This document shows positions 15,726 through 23,478 of a stretch of 64,000 bases of DNA, piece by piece (the stretch's first letter is position 1; every line of letters starts with the position of its first letter). Under the pieces are notes generated by a model. It ran no database searches and was not told the origin of the DNA. It saw only the letters and a list, made by a program, of their open reading frames with translations. Position numbers and translations under genes: made by a program. Source of the DNA: JBBROS01 sp963752225 (GTDB lineage Bacteria > Pseudomonadota > Alphaproteobacteria > Acetobacterales > Acetobacteraceae). The DNA lies in contig CAVVXS010000010.1 in assembly GCA_963752225.1 (NCBI GenBank), positions 244,754 through 308,753 of the forward strand. The letters run 5' to 3'.

Positions 15726-16685
15726 ATGTCGAACCGTGACGAAATCGAAGCGGCGGCGGCGCGGCTCCACCATCATGTGCGCCGCACGCCAATACTGCCG
15801 CTCGACCACACGGAACTGGCAGCCGATGTCACGCTCAAGCTGGAATACCTGCAACACAGCGGCAGCTTCAAGGCACGCGGCGCGTTCAACCGGCTGTTGA
15901 CCCTCGACGTTCCCGCCGCCGGGGTGGCGGCCGCCAGCGGCGGCAATCACGGCGCGGCCGTTGCCTTCGCCGCCCACAAGCTCGGGATGACGGCGACGGT
16001 GTTCGTGCCCGGCCCGACGCCTACGGCCAAGCTGGACCGGATCCGTGGCTACGGCGCCACCGTGGTCCAGGAGGGATCGTCCTATGCCGACGCGCTCGCA
16101 GCCTGCCAGGCGCATCAGGCCCAGACCGGCGCCGTCGGCGTGCACGCCTATGACGACCCGGCGGTGCTGGCCGGACAGGGCACGGTGGCGCGCGAGTTCG
16201 CGGCCGACGCGCCGGGCCTGACCCACCTCCTCGTTGCGGTCGGCGGCGGCGGGCTGGTCGGTGGCATCGCCGAATGGTTCGTGGAAACGGGGACCGAGGT
16301 GGTCGGCGTCGAGCCGGCGCGCTGCCCGACGCTGCATGCGGCATTGGCGGCGGGGCGGCCGGTGCCGGTCGAGGTCGGCGGCTTGGCGGTGGACAGCCTC
16401 GGCGCCCGCGTGGCCGGGTCGCTGATGCTGGAGGTGGCGCTGCGGACCGGCCTGCGCTCGGTGCTGGTCGACGACGACGCGATCCGCGGCGCCCAGGCCT
16501 GGTTGTGGGAGCGGCTGCGGATCATCTCCGAGCCCGGCGGCGCCACCGCCTTGGCCGCGCTGCTGGCCGGCGTGTGGCAGCCGCCGCCGGGCGCCCGGGT
16601 CGGCGTCGTGCTGTGCGGCGCCAATACCGACCCGGCCAGCATTACGGCGGGTTCCAGGCCAGCACCCGGATCGGCGTCGGGTTGA
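15726..16685 (+). CDS. PLP-dependent serine/threonine dehydratase-like enzyme
   Basis: 319-residue fold-type II PLP enzyme, without a C-terminal ACT regulatory domain. The Schiff-base lysine is about K49 in LKLEYLQHSGSFKARGAFN, AAASGGNHGAAVAFAA binds PLP phosphate, and VAVGGGGLVGGIAEW is the glycine-rich loop. This matches catabolic threonine/serine dehydratases, which make an alpha-keto acid and ammonia, and also serine racemases and hydroxy-aspartate dehydratases, so the substrate is open. The ATG at 15726 (MSNRDEIEAA) fits the family better than the upstream one at 15660. Its last 44 bases overlap the convergent DUF1989 gene. RidA nearby deals with the reactive enamines that such enzymes release. 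Confidence 0.85.
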   Translation: MSNRDEIEAAAARLHHHVRRTPILPLDHTELAADVTLKLEYLQHSGSFKARGAFNRLLTLDVPAAGVAAASGGNHGAAVAFAAHKLGMTATVFVPGPTPTAKLDRIRGYGATVVQEGSSYADALAACQAHQAQTGAVGVHAYDDPAVLAGQGTVAREFAADAPGLTHLLVAVGGGGLVGGIAEWFVETGTEVVGVEPARCPTLHAALAAGRPVPVEVGGLAVDSLGARVAGSLMLEVALRTGLRSVLVDDDAIRGAQAWLWERLRIISEPGGATALAALLAGVWQPPPGARVGVVLCGANTDPASITAGSRPAPGSASG

Positions 16686-17271
16686 AGCCGTTGCAGGGGT
16701 TGTTGAGCTGCGGACAGTTCGACAGCACCACCAGCAGATCCATCTCCGCCCGCAGCTCGACCGAGCCGCCGGGCGCGGAGATGCCATCCACCACCGCAAG
16801 CTCGCCATCCGGGCTGATCGGCACGTTCATGAAGAAGTTCACGTTCGGCACGATGTCCCGCTTGCTCATCCCGTGGCGGCCGAGCTCCAGGATGAAGTTC
16901 TCCCGGCAGGCGTGCATGTAGCGGGTCGGGTGACCGAACCGCACCGAGTTGCTTTCGCAGCTGCAGCAGCCGGCAAGGGTGTCGTGCCGCCCGCAAGTGT
17001 CGGCCACCACCGTCGCCATCGCCCGGCCCTCGTTGGACAGCAGGCGTGTGCCGGCCTCGAGGTACGGCGCGCCCATGCCGAGCAGCGTATCCTGCATGCT
17101 GTAGCGCTCGGCCGGGTTGCCGGCGGCGTAGAACAGGGCGTCCACCGCCTGCTGCCCTTCCAGGTCGACGATCCGCAGCACCTGGCCGGTTCGGAGCACG
17201 GCGGACCAGGGCGCCCCGGCGGCGATCACTTGGTCGAACACGGCAGCATCCGGGTCGCGCGGGTCAGACAT
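16642..17271 (-). CDS. DUF1989 (urea carboxylase-associated / CgdA-B like) protein 1
   Basis: 209-residue DUF1989 protein. The family core is visible: QQAVDALFYAAGNPAERYSM near 40-60, then RLLSNEGRAMATVVADTCGRHDTLAGCCS at about 76-105 with a CGRHD motif and several cysteines, FILELGRHGMSKRDIVPNVNFFM, and APGGSVELRAEMDLLVVLSNCPQLNNPCNG. DUF1989 proteins next to guanidine carboxylase are the two subunits of carboxyguanidine deiminase (CgdAB), earlier called urea carboxylase-associated proteins. No carboxylase or allophanate hydrolase gene is present here, so the substrate is open. The start overlaps the second DUF1989 gene by 8 bases. It is the last gene of an eight-gene operon. Confidence 0.85.
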   Translation of the reverse strand: MSDPRDPDAAVFDQVIAAGAPWSAVLRTGQVLRIVDLEGQQAVDALFYAAGNPAERYSMQDTLLGMGAPYLEAGTRLLSNEGRAMATVVADTCGRHDTLAGCCSCESNSVRFGHPTRYMHACRENFILELGRHGMSKRDIVPNVNFFMNVPISPDGELAVVDGISAPGGSVELRAEMDLLVVLSNCPQLNNPCNGFNPTPIRVLAWNPP

Positions 17272-18052
17272 AGACCGCGGCCTCCGTGTTCTCGTAAGCG
17301 CGCCGCGCTTCGGGCCCGGCGTTGCGGCACGGGTCGCGGTCGGGGACCGGCCCCGCGTCCCACACCACCACGTCCACCGGCGCCAGCTGCGGCGCCGGGT
17401 CGAGCGGATGCGGCCCATTCGACAGCGCGATCAGCAGGTCCATTTCCGCCCGCAGGTCGACGGTGCTGCCGGGTGCGCTCGCGCCGTGCCAGCCGAATTT
17501 GCCGCTGGCATCCACCCGCACGTCGGCGAACAGCGTCAAGCACGGGGCGATGTCGCGCCGGTCGAGCCCGTGCTTGGCGGCGGCGAGCAGCAGGTTGTCA
17601 TGGGTGGTGTGCTGCCGCCCGCGCAACGCGGCACCGCCCAGCAGCAGGTCGTGCCGGCCCCGGTTGTCGGCGGTCATGGCGGCCAGCACGCGGCCCATGT
17701 CGGACAGCAGCAATTGCCCGATGCCCATGCGCACCGTCCATTGCAGCTTCATCGTATCGGGCGCGTTGAATCGCTCGCTCGGGTCATGCGCGTTCCACAG
17801 CATCACCGCGACCGTGGCGCCACCCTCGGGCGCGGCGACGCGGATCGTTCGGCCCGCCGGGACCTGCGTGCTCCAGTACCAGCCGCCGGGGATCGTTTCG
17901 CGCTGCCGGATCTGTTCGGCCCGGATCGGCGGGTAGGTCGGCGGGTAGACCACGCCGGCGCGGGCCTGGGCGCTTCGACGCAGCGCCTCGTAGCGCAGCC
18001 GGTGCTGCGCCGGCGTTTGCCGGTCAAGCGGCGTGAGGTCGGCGCCGCTCAC
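17264..18052 (-). CDS. DUF1989 (urea carboxylase-associated / CgdA-B like) protein 2
   Basis: 262-residue second DUF1989 protein, clearly diverged from its neighbour. An extra N-terminal segment of about 45 residues (DLTPLDRQTPAQHRLRYEAL) precedes the core ETIPGGWYWSTQVPAGRTIRV. Conserved parts are LLSDMGRVLAAMTADNRGRHDLLLGG, HGLDRRDIAPCLTLFADV and APGSTVDLRAEMDLLIALSNGPHPLDP. Where its partner has CGRHD this copy has RGRHD, so only one of the pair may carry the full active site, as expected for a two-subunit enzyme. The GTG start overlaps the ridA stop (GTGA). A CgdAB-like heteromer acting on a guanidino or amidino compound is inference. Confidence 0.83.
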   Translation of the reverse strand: MSGADLTPLDRQTPAQHRLRYEALRRSAQARAGVVYPPTYPPIRAEQIRQRETIPGGWYWSTQVPAGRTIRVAAPEGGATVAVMLWNAHDPSERFNAPDTMKLQWTVRMGIGQLLLSDMGRVLAAMTADNRGRHDLLLGGAALRGRQHTTHDNLLLAAAKHGLDRRDIAPCLTLFADVRVDASGKFGWHGASAPGSTVDLRAEMDLLIALSNGPHPLDPAPQLAPVDVVVWDAGPVPDRDPCRNAGPEARRAYENTEAAVYV

Positions 18053-18444
18053 GGCCGCCGCGCGATCAGGTCGATCTCGACCAGGCCGCCGCGCGCCAGC
18101 GCGGTCACGCCGACGGTGGTGCGCGCTGGCAGCCGGTCGGCCGGGAAGTAGCTGGCATAGAGAAGGTTCATCGCTGCGTAATCCTGCTCGAACCGGGTCA
18201 GGAAAATGCGCACGCAAACCACATCGGCCAAGCTGGCGCCGACGCCGCCGAGCGCCCGCGACAGGTTGTCCATCACCTTGGCAGTCTGCGCCTCGATCCC
18301 GTCCGGCAGCGGCCGGCTGTCGTCGTCAGGGTCGGTCGCGAGCTGCCCGGTGACGAACAGCCAGCCGTCCTGCTCCACCACGTGACTGTACGGCGCCACC
18401 GGTTTCGGCGCCCCGGGGATCATGTGGAAGATGGCACCGGTCAT
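18049..18444 (-). CDS. RidA/YjgF family enamine/imine deaminase
   Basis: 131-residue Rid-family protein. RidA hydrolyses reactive enamine or imine intermediates released by PLP enzymes, and some family members deaminate pathway intermediates directly. PVAPYSHVVEQDGWLFVTGQLA is the opening, and the conserved arginine lies in VVCVRIFLTRFEQDY; the active-site glutamate region is VEIDLIARRP at the end. It starts with ATG at 18444, overlapping the ABC ATPase stop (ATGA), and its own stop overlaps the DUF1989 start. Being inside a transport-catabolism operon suggests a pathway-specific Rid enzyme rather than the housekeeping copy. Confidence 0.9.
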   Translation of the reverse strand: MTGAIFHMIPGAPKPVAPYSHVVEQDGWLFVTGQLATDPDDDSRPLPDGIEAQTAKVMDNLSRALGGVGASLADVVCVRIFLTRFEQDYAAMNLLYASYFPADRLPARTTVGVTALARGGLVEIDLIARRP

Positions 18445-19223
18445 GCTGAAACCTCCTGGGGCTTGCCGCCGGCGTAGCGCAGCAGGAATTGCCGCGCACG
18501 CTCGGTTTGCGGGGTGCGGAAGAAGCGCTCGGGCGCGGCGGACTCGACGATGCGGCCGGCGTCCATGAACACCACCCGGGTCGCGGCGTCGCGGGCGAAG
18601 GCCATCTCATGGGTGACGACGACCATCGTCATGCCGTCGGCGGCGAGGTCCTGCATGACCGCCAGCACCTCGCCGACCAGCTCCGGATCGAGCGCCGAGG
18701 TCGGCTCGTCGAACAGCAGCAGCTCGGGGCGCATCATCAGCGCGCGGGCGATGCCGACCCGCTGTTTCTGGCCGCCCGACAGCCGGGCCGGATGCACCCC
18801 CGCCTTGTCCAGCAGCCCCACCTTGCGCAGCAGCGCCTCGGCCTCGGCGACCACCTCGGCGCGCGGCCGCCGCTGCACGTGCAGCGGCGCCTCGATCACG
18901 TTCTGCAGCACCGTCATATGCGGCCACAACGCGAAATGCTGGAACACCATGCCGATGCGCGCCCGCATCCGCGCCAGCTCGGCGTCGCCCATCGGCACGT
19001 TGCCGCCGGGCCGGACGCCGACCCGCGCGCCGGCCAGCCAGACGCTGCCCGCGTCGGGCCGCTCGAGCCAGTTGATGCAGCGGAGCAGGGTGCTCTTGCC
19101 CGAGCCCGACGGCCCCAGCACGCAGACCGTTTCCCCGCGCGCCACATCGAGGTCGATGTCCTGCAGCACGGACTGCGCGCCGAAGCTCTTGCCGAGCCCG
19201 CGCACCGACAGGACCGCGCTCAC
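18441..19223 (-). CDS. Polar amino acid ABC transporter ATPase
   Basis: 260-residue ATPase of the GlnQ/HisP group. Walker A GPSGSGKST is at residues 37-45, the Q-loop is GMVFQHFALWPHMTV, the signature LSGGQKQRVGIARAL, Walker B LLLFDEPTSALDPELV, and the switch MVVVTHEMAFARDAA. The stretch LLRCINWLERPDAG is typical of amino-acid importers. The GTG at 19223 overlaps the permease stop (GTGA). It powers the importer made of the two permeases and binding protein encoded just upstream. The substrate is unknown; given the operon, a guanidino, ureido or otherwise modified amino acid is a fair guess. Confidence 0.92.
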   Translation of the reverse strand: MSAVLSVRGLGKSFGAQSVLQDIDLDVARGETVCVLGPSGSGKSTLLRCINWLERPDAGSVWLAGARVGVRPGGNVPMGDAELARMRARIGMVFQHFALWPHMTVLQNVIEAPLHVQRRPRAEVVAEAEALLRKVGLLDKAGVHPARLSGGQKQRVGIARALMMRPELLLFDEPTSALDPELVGEVLAVMQDLAADGMTMVVVTHEMAFARDAATRVVFMDAGRIVESAAPERFFRTPQTERARQFLLRYAGGKPQEVSA

Positions 19224-19879
19224 GCCCGCCACGCTTCGGCGCGGGACGCCGCCGCCCGCACCAGGGCTTCGACCGCAAGGCACATCAGCCAATACAGCCC
19301 GATCGCCGCCACGAACGAGGCGAACGGCACGAAGAACTGCGCCTGGATCGCAGTCGCCGCGTGGGTCAGCTCGGTGACGGCGATGATGGTGAGGAAGGCG
19401 CTGTCCTTGATGATCTGGATCACCTGATTGCCCAGCGTCGGCAGGGCAGCGAAGGCGATCGGCGGCAGGATGATGCGGCGGAACAGGCCGAGCCCGTGGA
19501 ACCCGTAGGCGCGGCCGGCCTCGATCGTTTCGGCCGGCAGCTCGCGCCAGGCGCCGCGCAGCAGCTCGGCCATGTAGGCCATGTGGTAGACCACCAGCGC
19601 CAGCAGCCCGGCGCCCCAGTTGCCGAGCCGGAGCCCGAGCGACGGCAGCCCGTAATAGATCAGGTAAGCGAACAGCAGGAACGGCACGCAGCGCATTGCG
19701 TCCACCAGCAGCGTCGCGGCCGCCGCCACCGGCCGGCGCGGCGACATCAGCGCGGTGGAAAGCAGGCCTCCGAGCCCCAACGCCGCAACCCCGGCCAGCA
19801 GGGCGATCAGCACGGTCTCGAGGAAACCATCCGCCAGCATCGCCCGATGCGCCCAAACGATGCCGAACTCGTCGATCAT
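19220..19879 (-). CDS. Amino acid ABC transporter permease (HisM/GlnP type), copy 1
   Basis: 219-residue inner-membrane permease of the His/Glu/Gln/Arg family. Hydrophobic segments include VLIALLAGVAALGLGGLLST and LLFAYLIYYGLPSLGL. The EAA motif region is LPAETIEAGRAYGFHGLGLFRRIILPPIAF, followed by LPTLGNQVIQIIKDSAFLTII, all diagnostic of this family. The ATG at 19879 overlaps the stop of the second permease (ATGA), which favours it over the ATG at 19891. The two permeases would form a heterodimer with the ATPase encoded downstream. Confidence 0.9.
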   Translation of the reverse strand: MIDEFGIVWAHRAMLADGFLETVLIALLAGVAALGLGGLLSTALMSPRRPVAAAATLLVDAMRCVPFLLFAYLIYYGLPSLGLRLGNWGAGLLALVVYHMAYMAELLRGAWRELPAETIEAGRAYGFHGLGLFRRIILPPIAFAALPTLGNQVIQIIKDSAFLTIIAVTELTHAATAIQAQFFVPFASFVAAIGLYWLMCLAVEALVRAAASRAEAWRA

Positions 19880-20562
19880 GCAGGCTGGCATCCGGGTTGG
19901 GACCCTGGTTGCTCCGGGAACCGGTCCTGGCCGAAGCGGCCCTCGACGGTGCGCTGCAAGCGCACGAACCCGAACACGATCAGGCTGTAGATCAGCAGCG
20001 CCGCCGTGAACGGCGGCAGCGGCTCGTAGGTTTGCGCGCCGATCCGCACCGCCGCGCGGGTGATGTCGACGACGCCGAGCACCGCCACTGCCGGGCTCAC
20101 CTTGACCAGGAGGGTGACTTCGCTGACGAGCGCCGGCAGCGCCGCGCGGGCGACCTGCGGCAGCACGATCCGGCGCAGGCGCAGGAAGCGGCCCATCCCG
20201 ACCGCAAGCGCCGCGTCCATCTGCTCGCGCGGCAAGGCCAGCAGCGAAGCGCGCCAGATCTCGCAGTTGAACGCGGCGGTGGACAAGGTGAGGGTGGCGA
20301 TGGCCGCCGGCAGCCGCTCGAGCGACAAGCCGACCGCGGGCAGCGCGAAAAAGATCAGCAGCGCGAGCGTCACCGCGGGCGCCGCGCGCAGGATGCTGAC
20401 GAGGACTGCGACGACCGGGGACAGCAGCGGGACCGGCAGCCAGCGGATCAGCGCCAGCCCGAGCCCGGCCGGAACGCCGATCGCGACCGCCGCCAACGAC
20501 AAGGCGACGGTGAACGCCGCCCCCTCCAGCAGCGCCAGCCAGTCGGCGGCCGACAAGCCCAT
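19876..20562 (-). CDS. Amino acid ABC transporter permease (HisM/GlnP type), copy 2
   Basis: 228-residue inner-membrane permease, the partner of the next gene. Spans include AAFTVALSLAAVAIGVPAGL and LLSPVVAVLVSILRAAPAVT. The EAA region reads MDAALAVGMGRFLRLRRIVLPQVARAALP and is followed by VSEVTLLVKVSPAVAVLGVVDI. The common RGTPLLVQL motif of the family is replaced by RAAPAVTLAL, but the rest fits. Residues after about 205 (RTVEGRFGQDRFPEQPG) form a hydrophilic tail. It starts 7 bases after the binding-protein gene ends. Confidence 0.9.
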   Translation of the reverse strand: MGLSAADWLALLEGAAFTVALSLAAVAIGVPAGLGLALIRWLPVPLLSPVVAVLVSILRAAPAVTLALLIFFALPAVGLSLERLPAAIATLTLSTAAFNCEIWRASLLALPREQMDAALAVGMGRFLRLRRIVLPQVARAALPALVSEVTLLVKVSPAVAVLGVVDITRAAVRIGAQTYEPLPPFTAALLIYSLIVFGFVRLQRTVEGRFGQDRFPEQPGSQPGCQPA

Positions 20563-20569
20563 CCGGTGA

Positions 20570-21406
20570 TCAGGCGCCGGTCGTGTAGTGCTCGGGCATG
20601 TCGAAGGTGGTGCCGAACCATTTCTGTTGCAGCTTCGCCATCTCGCCGCTCTGGCGCTGGGCGAGCAGGAAGCTGTCGAGCATCTCCTTGACTTCGGTGT
20701 TGCCCTTCTTGACCGCCCAAGCGATGTAGATCTTCTTCGAAACGGGTTGTCCGAGTTCGAATATGTTGCCCTTGTCCTTCACCAGGCTCTGCAGGTTGAT
20801 GACCGTGTTGACCACGTAATCGGTCCGGCCGATCGCCAGGTCCTGATACGCCTCGGGATAGGACACGTATTGGACCACCTCGCCCATCTTGCCCCCGGTC
20901 GCACGCAGCATCTCCTCGAGCTCGGGCAACGCGGACAGCATGGCGCTGCCGGCCTGCACGCCGCATTTCTTGCCGGCGAGGTCCTTGACCGCCTTGATCG
21001 AGCTATCGGCCTTGCGCTTGACGTAGAAGTCGGTCGCCTCGGCGATCGGGCTGCAGAAATCGAGGAACTTCTCCCGTTCCGGCGTGATCAGCGCGGCGGT
21101 GACGGCAGCGTCGTACTTGCCGGTGCTGACGCCGGGCAGCAGGCCGGTCCACGGGATGATCTCCTGCTGGATCTTCACGCCGGCGGTCTTGCGGAACAGG
21201 TCGAGCAGCTCGGTGTCGTAGCCCGTCGGCTTGCCATTCTCGACGAACTCGAACGGCTTGAAGTCGTCCTCGGTGGCAACGATCAGGGTGCCGCGCGCCT
21301 TGATCTCGGACAGCGTCGCGGCGTGCGCGGTGCGCCCGAAAGCGGCGCCGGCGGCAAGCGCGACACCGGTGCGCAGCATGGTCCTGCGGTCGACGGTCAT
21401 AGTCAT
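20570..21406 (-). CDS. Polar amino acid ABC transporter substrate-binding protein
   Basis: 278-residue periplasmic binding protein of family 3 (SBP_bac_3). The N-terminus carries a twin-arginine-like motif (DRRTMLRTG) and a hydrophobic run ending AHA near residue 29, so Tat or Sec export is expected. The mature protein opens LSEIKARGTLIVATEDDFKP, with FVENGKPTGYDTELLDLFRK and FLDFCSPIAEATDFYVKRK, all standard for amino-acid receptors. The ATG at 21406 is preceded by GGGGGACC, a good ribosome site; an in-frame ATG two codons later is possible. It lies 14 bases after the flavin oxidoreductase gene. The ligand cannot be read from sequence. Confidence 0.92.
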   Translation of the reverse strand: MTMTVDRRTMLRTGVALAAGAAFGRTAHAATLSEIKARGTLIVATEDDFKPFEFVENGKPTGYDTELLDLFRKTAGVKIQQEIIPWTGLLPGVSTGKYDAAVTAALITPEREKFLDFCSPIAEATDFYVKRKADSSIKAVKDLAGKKCGVQAGSAMLSALPELEEMLRATGGKMGEVVQYVSYPEAYQDLAIGRTDYVVNTVINLQSLVKDKGNIFELGQPVSKKIYIAWAVKKGNTEVKEMLDSFLLAQRQSGEMAKLQQKWFGTTFDMPEHYTTGA

Positions 21407-21420
21407 GGTCCCCCGTTGGT

Positions 21421-22254
21421 TCAGTCGAATGTGAAGCCTTGCCGCCGCAGCCAAGGCGGGAACGCCGCCCCTTCCGGCTGCGCCGCCTGCCGCGCCTTGT
21501 CCTCGGACCAGCCGTACGCGTCGGCGATGCCGAACACCTCCGGCGCACGCTGGTTGTCCGGCGGCGTCGGGTTGCGCGCTTCGCGCTCGCGGTCGTAGCG
21601 GTCGAGGTGGCCGGCAAACCCGGCGTCGGAGTAGGTGTCGACGTGCCGGGTGATCTCGGGCGGCAACCGCATGCTCACGTGCCCGGCGCCGACCGGCCAG
21701 CCCAGGCACAGTCCGGCGACCGGGAACACCCGGTCGGGCAGGCCCAACACCTCGCCGACCAACGGCGCCTGATTGCGCAGCACGCTGATTGGGCAGGTGC
21801 CGAGCCCGGCATCCTCGGCACACAGGATGCACGTCTGCAGCGCCAGCGCCGCGTCCACCGCAGCGTTGAAGAACCCTTCCAGCCCGGCATTGGATTGCGG
21901 ATGGCCGCGTAAGCCGCCGATCCGCTCCAACCGGCGTGCGTCGCCCAGGAACACCAGGAAGCGTGGCGCGTCGCCGATCCACGGCATCGCGGGGAACGGC
22001 TTGGCCAGCGCCGCCCGCTTGGCCGGGTCGCGCACCTCGAGCACGCTGGCTTGCTGAAAGTCGGACTTGGACGACGCCGACAGCGCCGCCGCGCACAGCG
22101 CATCGATCAAGACGTCCGGCACCGCGCGATCTGCGTAACGCCGGTGCGTCTTGCGCCCGAGCACGGTTGTTGCCAGCGGCGCGTCGACGGGGCCGGTCAG
22201 GCGTGCCGTCGATCCGAACCGCACCTGCATGGCGCCTGGCTTGTCCGACATCAT
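21421..22254 (-). CDS. Nitroreductase-family flavin oxidoreductase
   Basis: 277-residue FMN-binding oxidoreductase of the NfsA/nitroreductase superfamily. VLGRKTHRRYADRAVPDVLI is the opening FMN-binding segment, SASSKSDFQQASVLEV the second, and AVDAALALQTCILCAEDAGLGTCPIS with GLCLGWPVG the helix and strand that close the flavin site. Such enzymes use NAD(P)H to reduce nitro compounds, quinones or flavins; the natural substrate is usually unknown. It is the first gene of the operon leading through the amino-acid importer, RidA and the DUF1989 pair, so it probably acts on the same compound. The start is ATG 22254 or the adjacent ATG 22251. Confidence 0.88.
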   Translation of the reverse strand: MMSDKPGAMQVRFGSTARLTGPVDAPLATTVLGRKTHRRYADRAVPDVLIDALCAAALSASSKSDFQQASVLEVRDPAKRAALAKPFPAMPWIGDAPRFLVFLGDARRLERIGGLRGHPQSNAGLEGFFNAAVDAALALQTCILCAEDAGLGTCPISVLRNQAPLVGEVLGLPDRVFPVAGLCLGWPVGAGHVSMRLPPEITRHVDTYSDAGFAGHLDRYDREREARNPTPPDNQRAPEVFGIADAYGWSEDKARQAAQPEGAAFPPWLRRQGFTFD

Positions 22255-22377
22255 GACGAAGGCGGAGCAAGTCTCATGCCACGAGCGGCGTCATCAGGCG
22301 GCACCCTCAGCCGCTGACGGTTGCGCCGAAACTGTGCAGGATACGCCCATCCTGCCAGCCAACCGAGCGGTCCCACC

Positions 22378-22707
22378 ATGTCTCCAACCGTCCAGCCTGC
22401 CTCGAACTGGTATGTGGTCGCCGACCGCGCCACCCTCGCCGCCCGCCGCTGGATCGAGGCCGCGGCGGGTTCGGCCGCCGTCCTCGTCTTCGACATCGAC
22501 GGCGCGGTGTTCGCAACCTCGGCGATCTGCCCGCATCACGCGGCCTGGCTGTCCCAAGGTGCGTTCGAGGGCGGCTTTGTCGATTGCCCGCGCCACCAGG
22601 GGCGGTTCGCTGTCGCCACCGGTGAGCAGGTCAGGGGACCGGCCTGCGGGCCCCTGCGGATGTTTCCAGTGCGGGTCGACGGAACCCGGGTGCTGGTTGC
22701 GGCCTAG
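22378..22707 (+). CDS. Rieske [2Fe-2S] ferredoxin-like protein
   Basis: 109-residue soluble Rieske protein. The cluster ligands are all present: CPHH near residues 52-55 and CPRHQGRF near 72-79, giving the pattern C-x-H, 16 residues, C-x-x-H. The small single-domain form resembles ferredoxins that serve ring-hydroxylating or nitrite-reductase-type enzymes. No oxygenase or reductase gene is next to it, so its partner is unknown. The ATG at 22378 (MSPTVQPAS) was chosen; an upstream in-frame ATG at 22321 would add 19 Pro/Ser-rich residues. It points away from the flavin oxidoreductase gene and its stop shares a CTAG with the convergent small gene. Confidence 0.83.
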   Translation: MSPTVQPASNWYVVADRATLAARRWIEAAAGSAAVLVFDIDGAVFATSAICPHHAAWLSQGAFEGGFVDCPRHQGRFAVATGEQVRGPACGPLRMFPVRVDGTRVLVAA

Positions 22708-22910
22708 CGAAGCGCTGCGTCGTCCCAAACGACCGGGAGACCGAGCCGGCCGGCTTCCTCCTCGACCCAACGCCGGGCATCCTGCACCGTCGCGCAAGGC
22801 TTCGTGGCGGGCGCCCGAGCGCTGGCCCTGCTCTCGCCGACAAAGGCGCCGACAGCCTGCCCCTCCTCATTGACCTCGACCCACGCCACCAACTTACCCG
22901 TCCCAAGCAT
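22704..22910 (-). CDS. Small hypothetical protein (68 residues)
   Basis: I do not recognise it with certainty. It is short, soluble and has no signal peptide. It reads MLGTGKLVAWVEVNEEGQAV and ends with a helix, TVQDARRWVEEEAGRLGLPV, a layout seen in small unnamed alphaproteobacterial proteins. A GAGAGCTGGA stretch precedes the ATG at 22910. The in-frame extension toward 23138 has shadow-like composition and is not accepted. It converges on the Rieske gene, overlapping by four bases. Confidence 0.55.
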   Translation of the reverse strand: MLGTGKLVAWVEVNEEGQAVGAFVGESRASARAPATKPCATVQDARRWVEEEAGRLGLPVVWDDAALR

Positions 22911-23022
22911 TCCAGCTCTCCGATGCGCGCCCGGGTTGTATGATGCCCTTACGCTAAACGCCAGAGTTGCGTGTCGAAATTTTTGCACCGTGGGAAGCAG
23001 GCCGCGATGGCCGCACCTCTCG

Positions 23023-23478
23023 CTAGGCCAGGCGCATGGGCGCACGGCCATACGCGTTGCCCACGGCGACCAGCTGCGCCAAGGTGTGGAGGAACATGGC
23101 CCGCTGCGCCGGCGGCAGCGCCTCGACCGTGCGCGCATGCGCCCGCTCGGCGGCGGCTTGCATCCGCGCCAGCGTCGCGCGGCCGTCCTCGGTCAGCGTC
23201 ACCCGCTTCACTCGCCGGTCGGCAGCCGCGACGCATCGCGTGAGCATCCCGCGCCGTTCCAGCCGCCGCAGCACATTGGTCAGCGTCGTCTGATCGACGC
23301 CGATCTCTTGCGCGAGCGCCACCTGCTGCAGGTCGGGCTGCTCGGCCAAAACCGTCAGGATGCTGAACTGCACCGGGCTGACGCCGAACGGCTCGCACTC
23401 CTCGGCGAACAGGGCCAGGTGGATCTGATGCAGCCGGCGGATCAGGAAGCCGGGCCGTTGCCGCAGCAGGTCAGCCAC
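23023..23478 (-). CDS. MarR family transcriptional regulator
   Basis: 151-residue winged-helix repressor. The DNA-binding part is clear: VSPVQFSILTVLAEQPDLQQVALAQEIGVDQ, then the recognition helix TTLTNVLRRLERRGMLTR and the wing AAADRRVKRVTLTEDGRATL with the conserved D-x-R. MarR proteins usually bind aromatic or phenolic ligands and control divergent or neighbouring catabolic genes. The GTG at 23478 overlaps the end of the molybdenum-hydroxylase iron-sulfur gene by 8 bases, so it is co-transcribed with, and likely regulates, that operon. A 24-bp palindrome upstream of the operon (27737-27760) is a possible site. Confidence 0.92.
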   Translation of the reverse strand: MADLLRQRPGFLIRRLHQIHLALFAEECEPFGVSPVQFSILTVLAEQPDLQQVALAQEIGVDQTTLTNVLRRLERRGMLTRCVAAADRRVKRVTLTEDGRATLARMQAAAERAHARTVEALPPAQRAMFLHTLAQLVAVGNAYGRAPMRLA

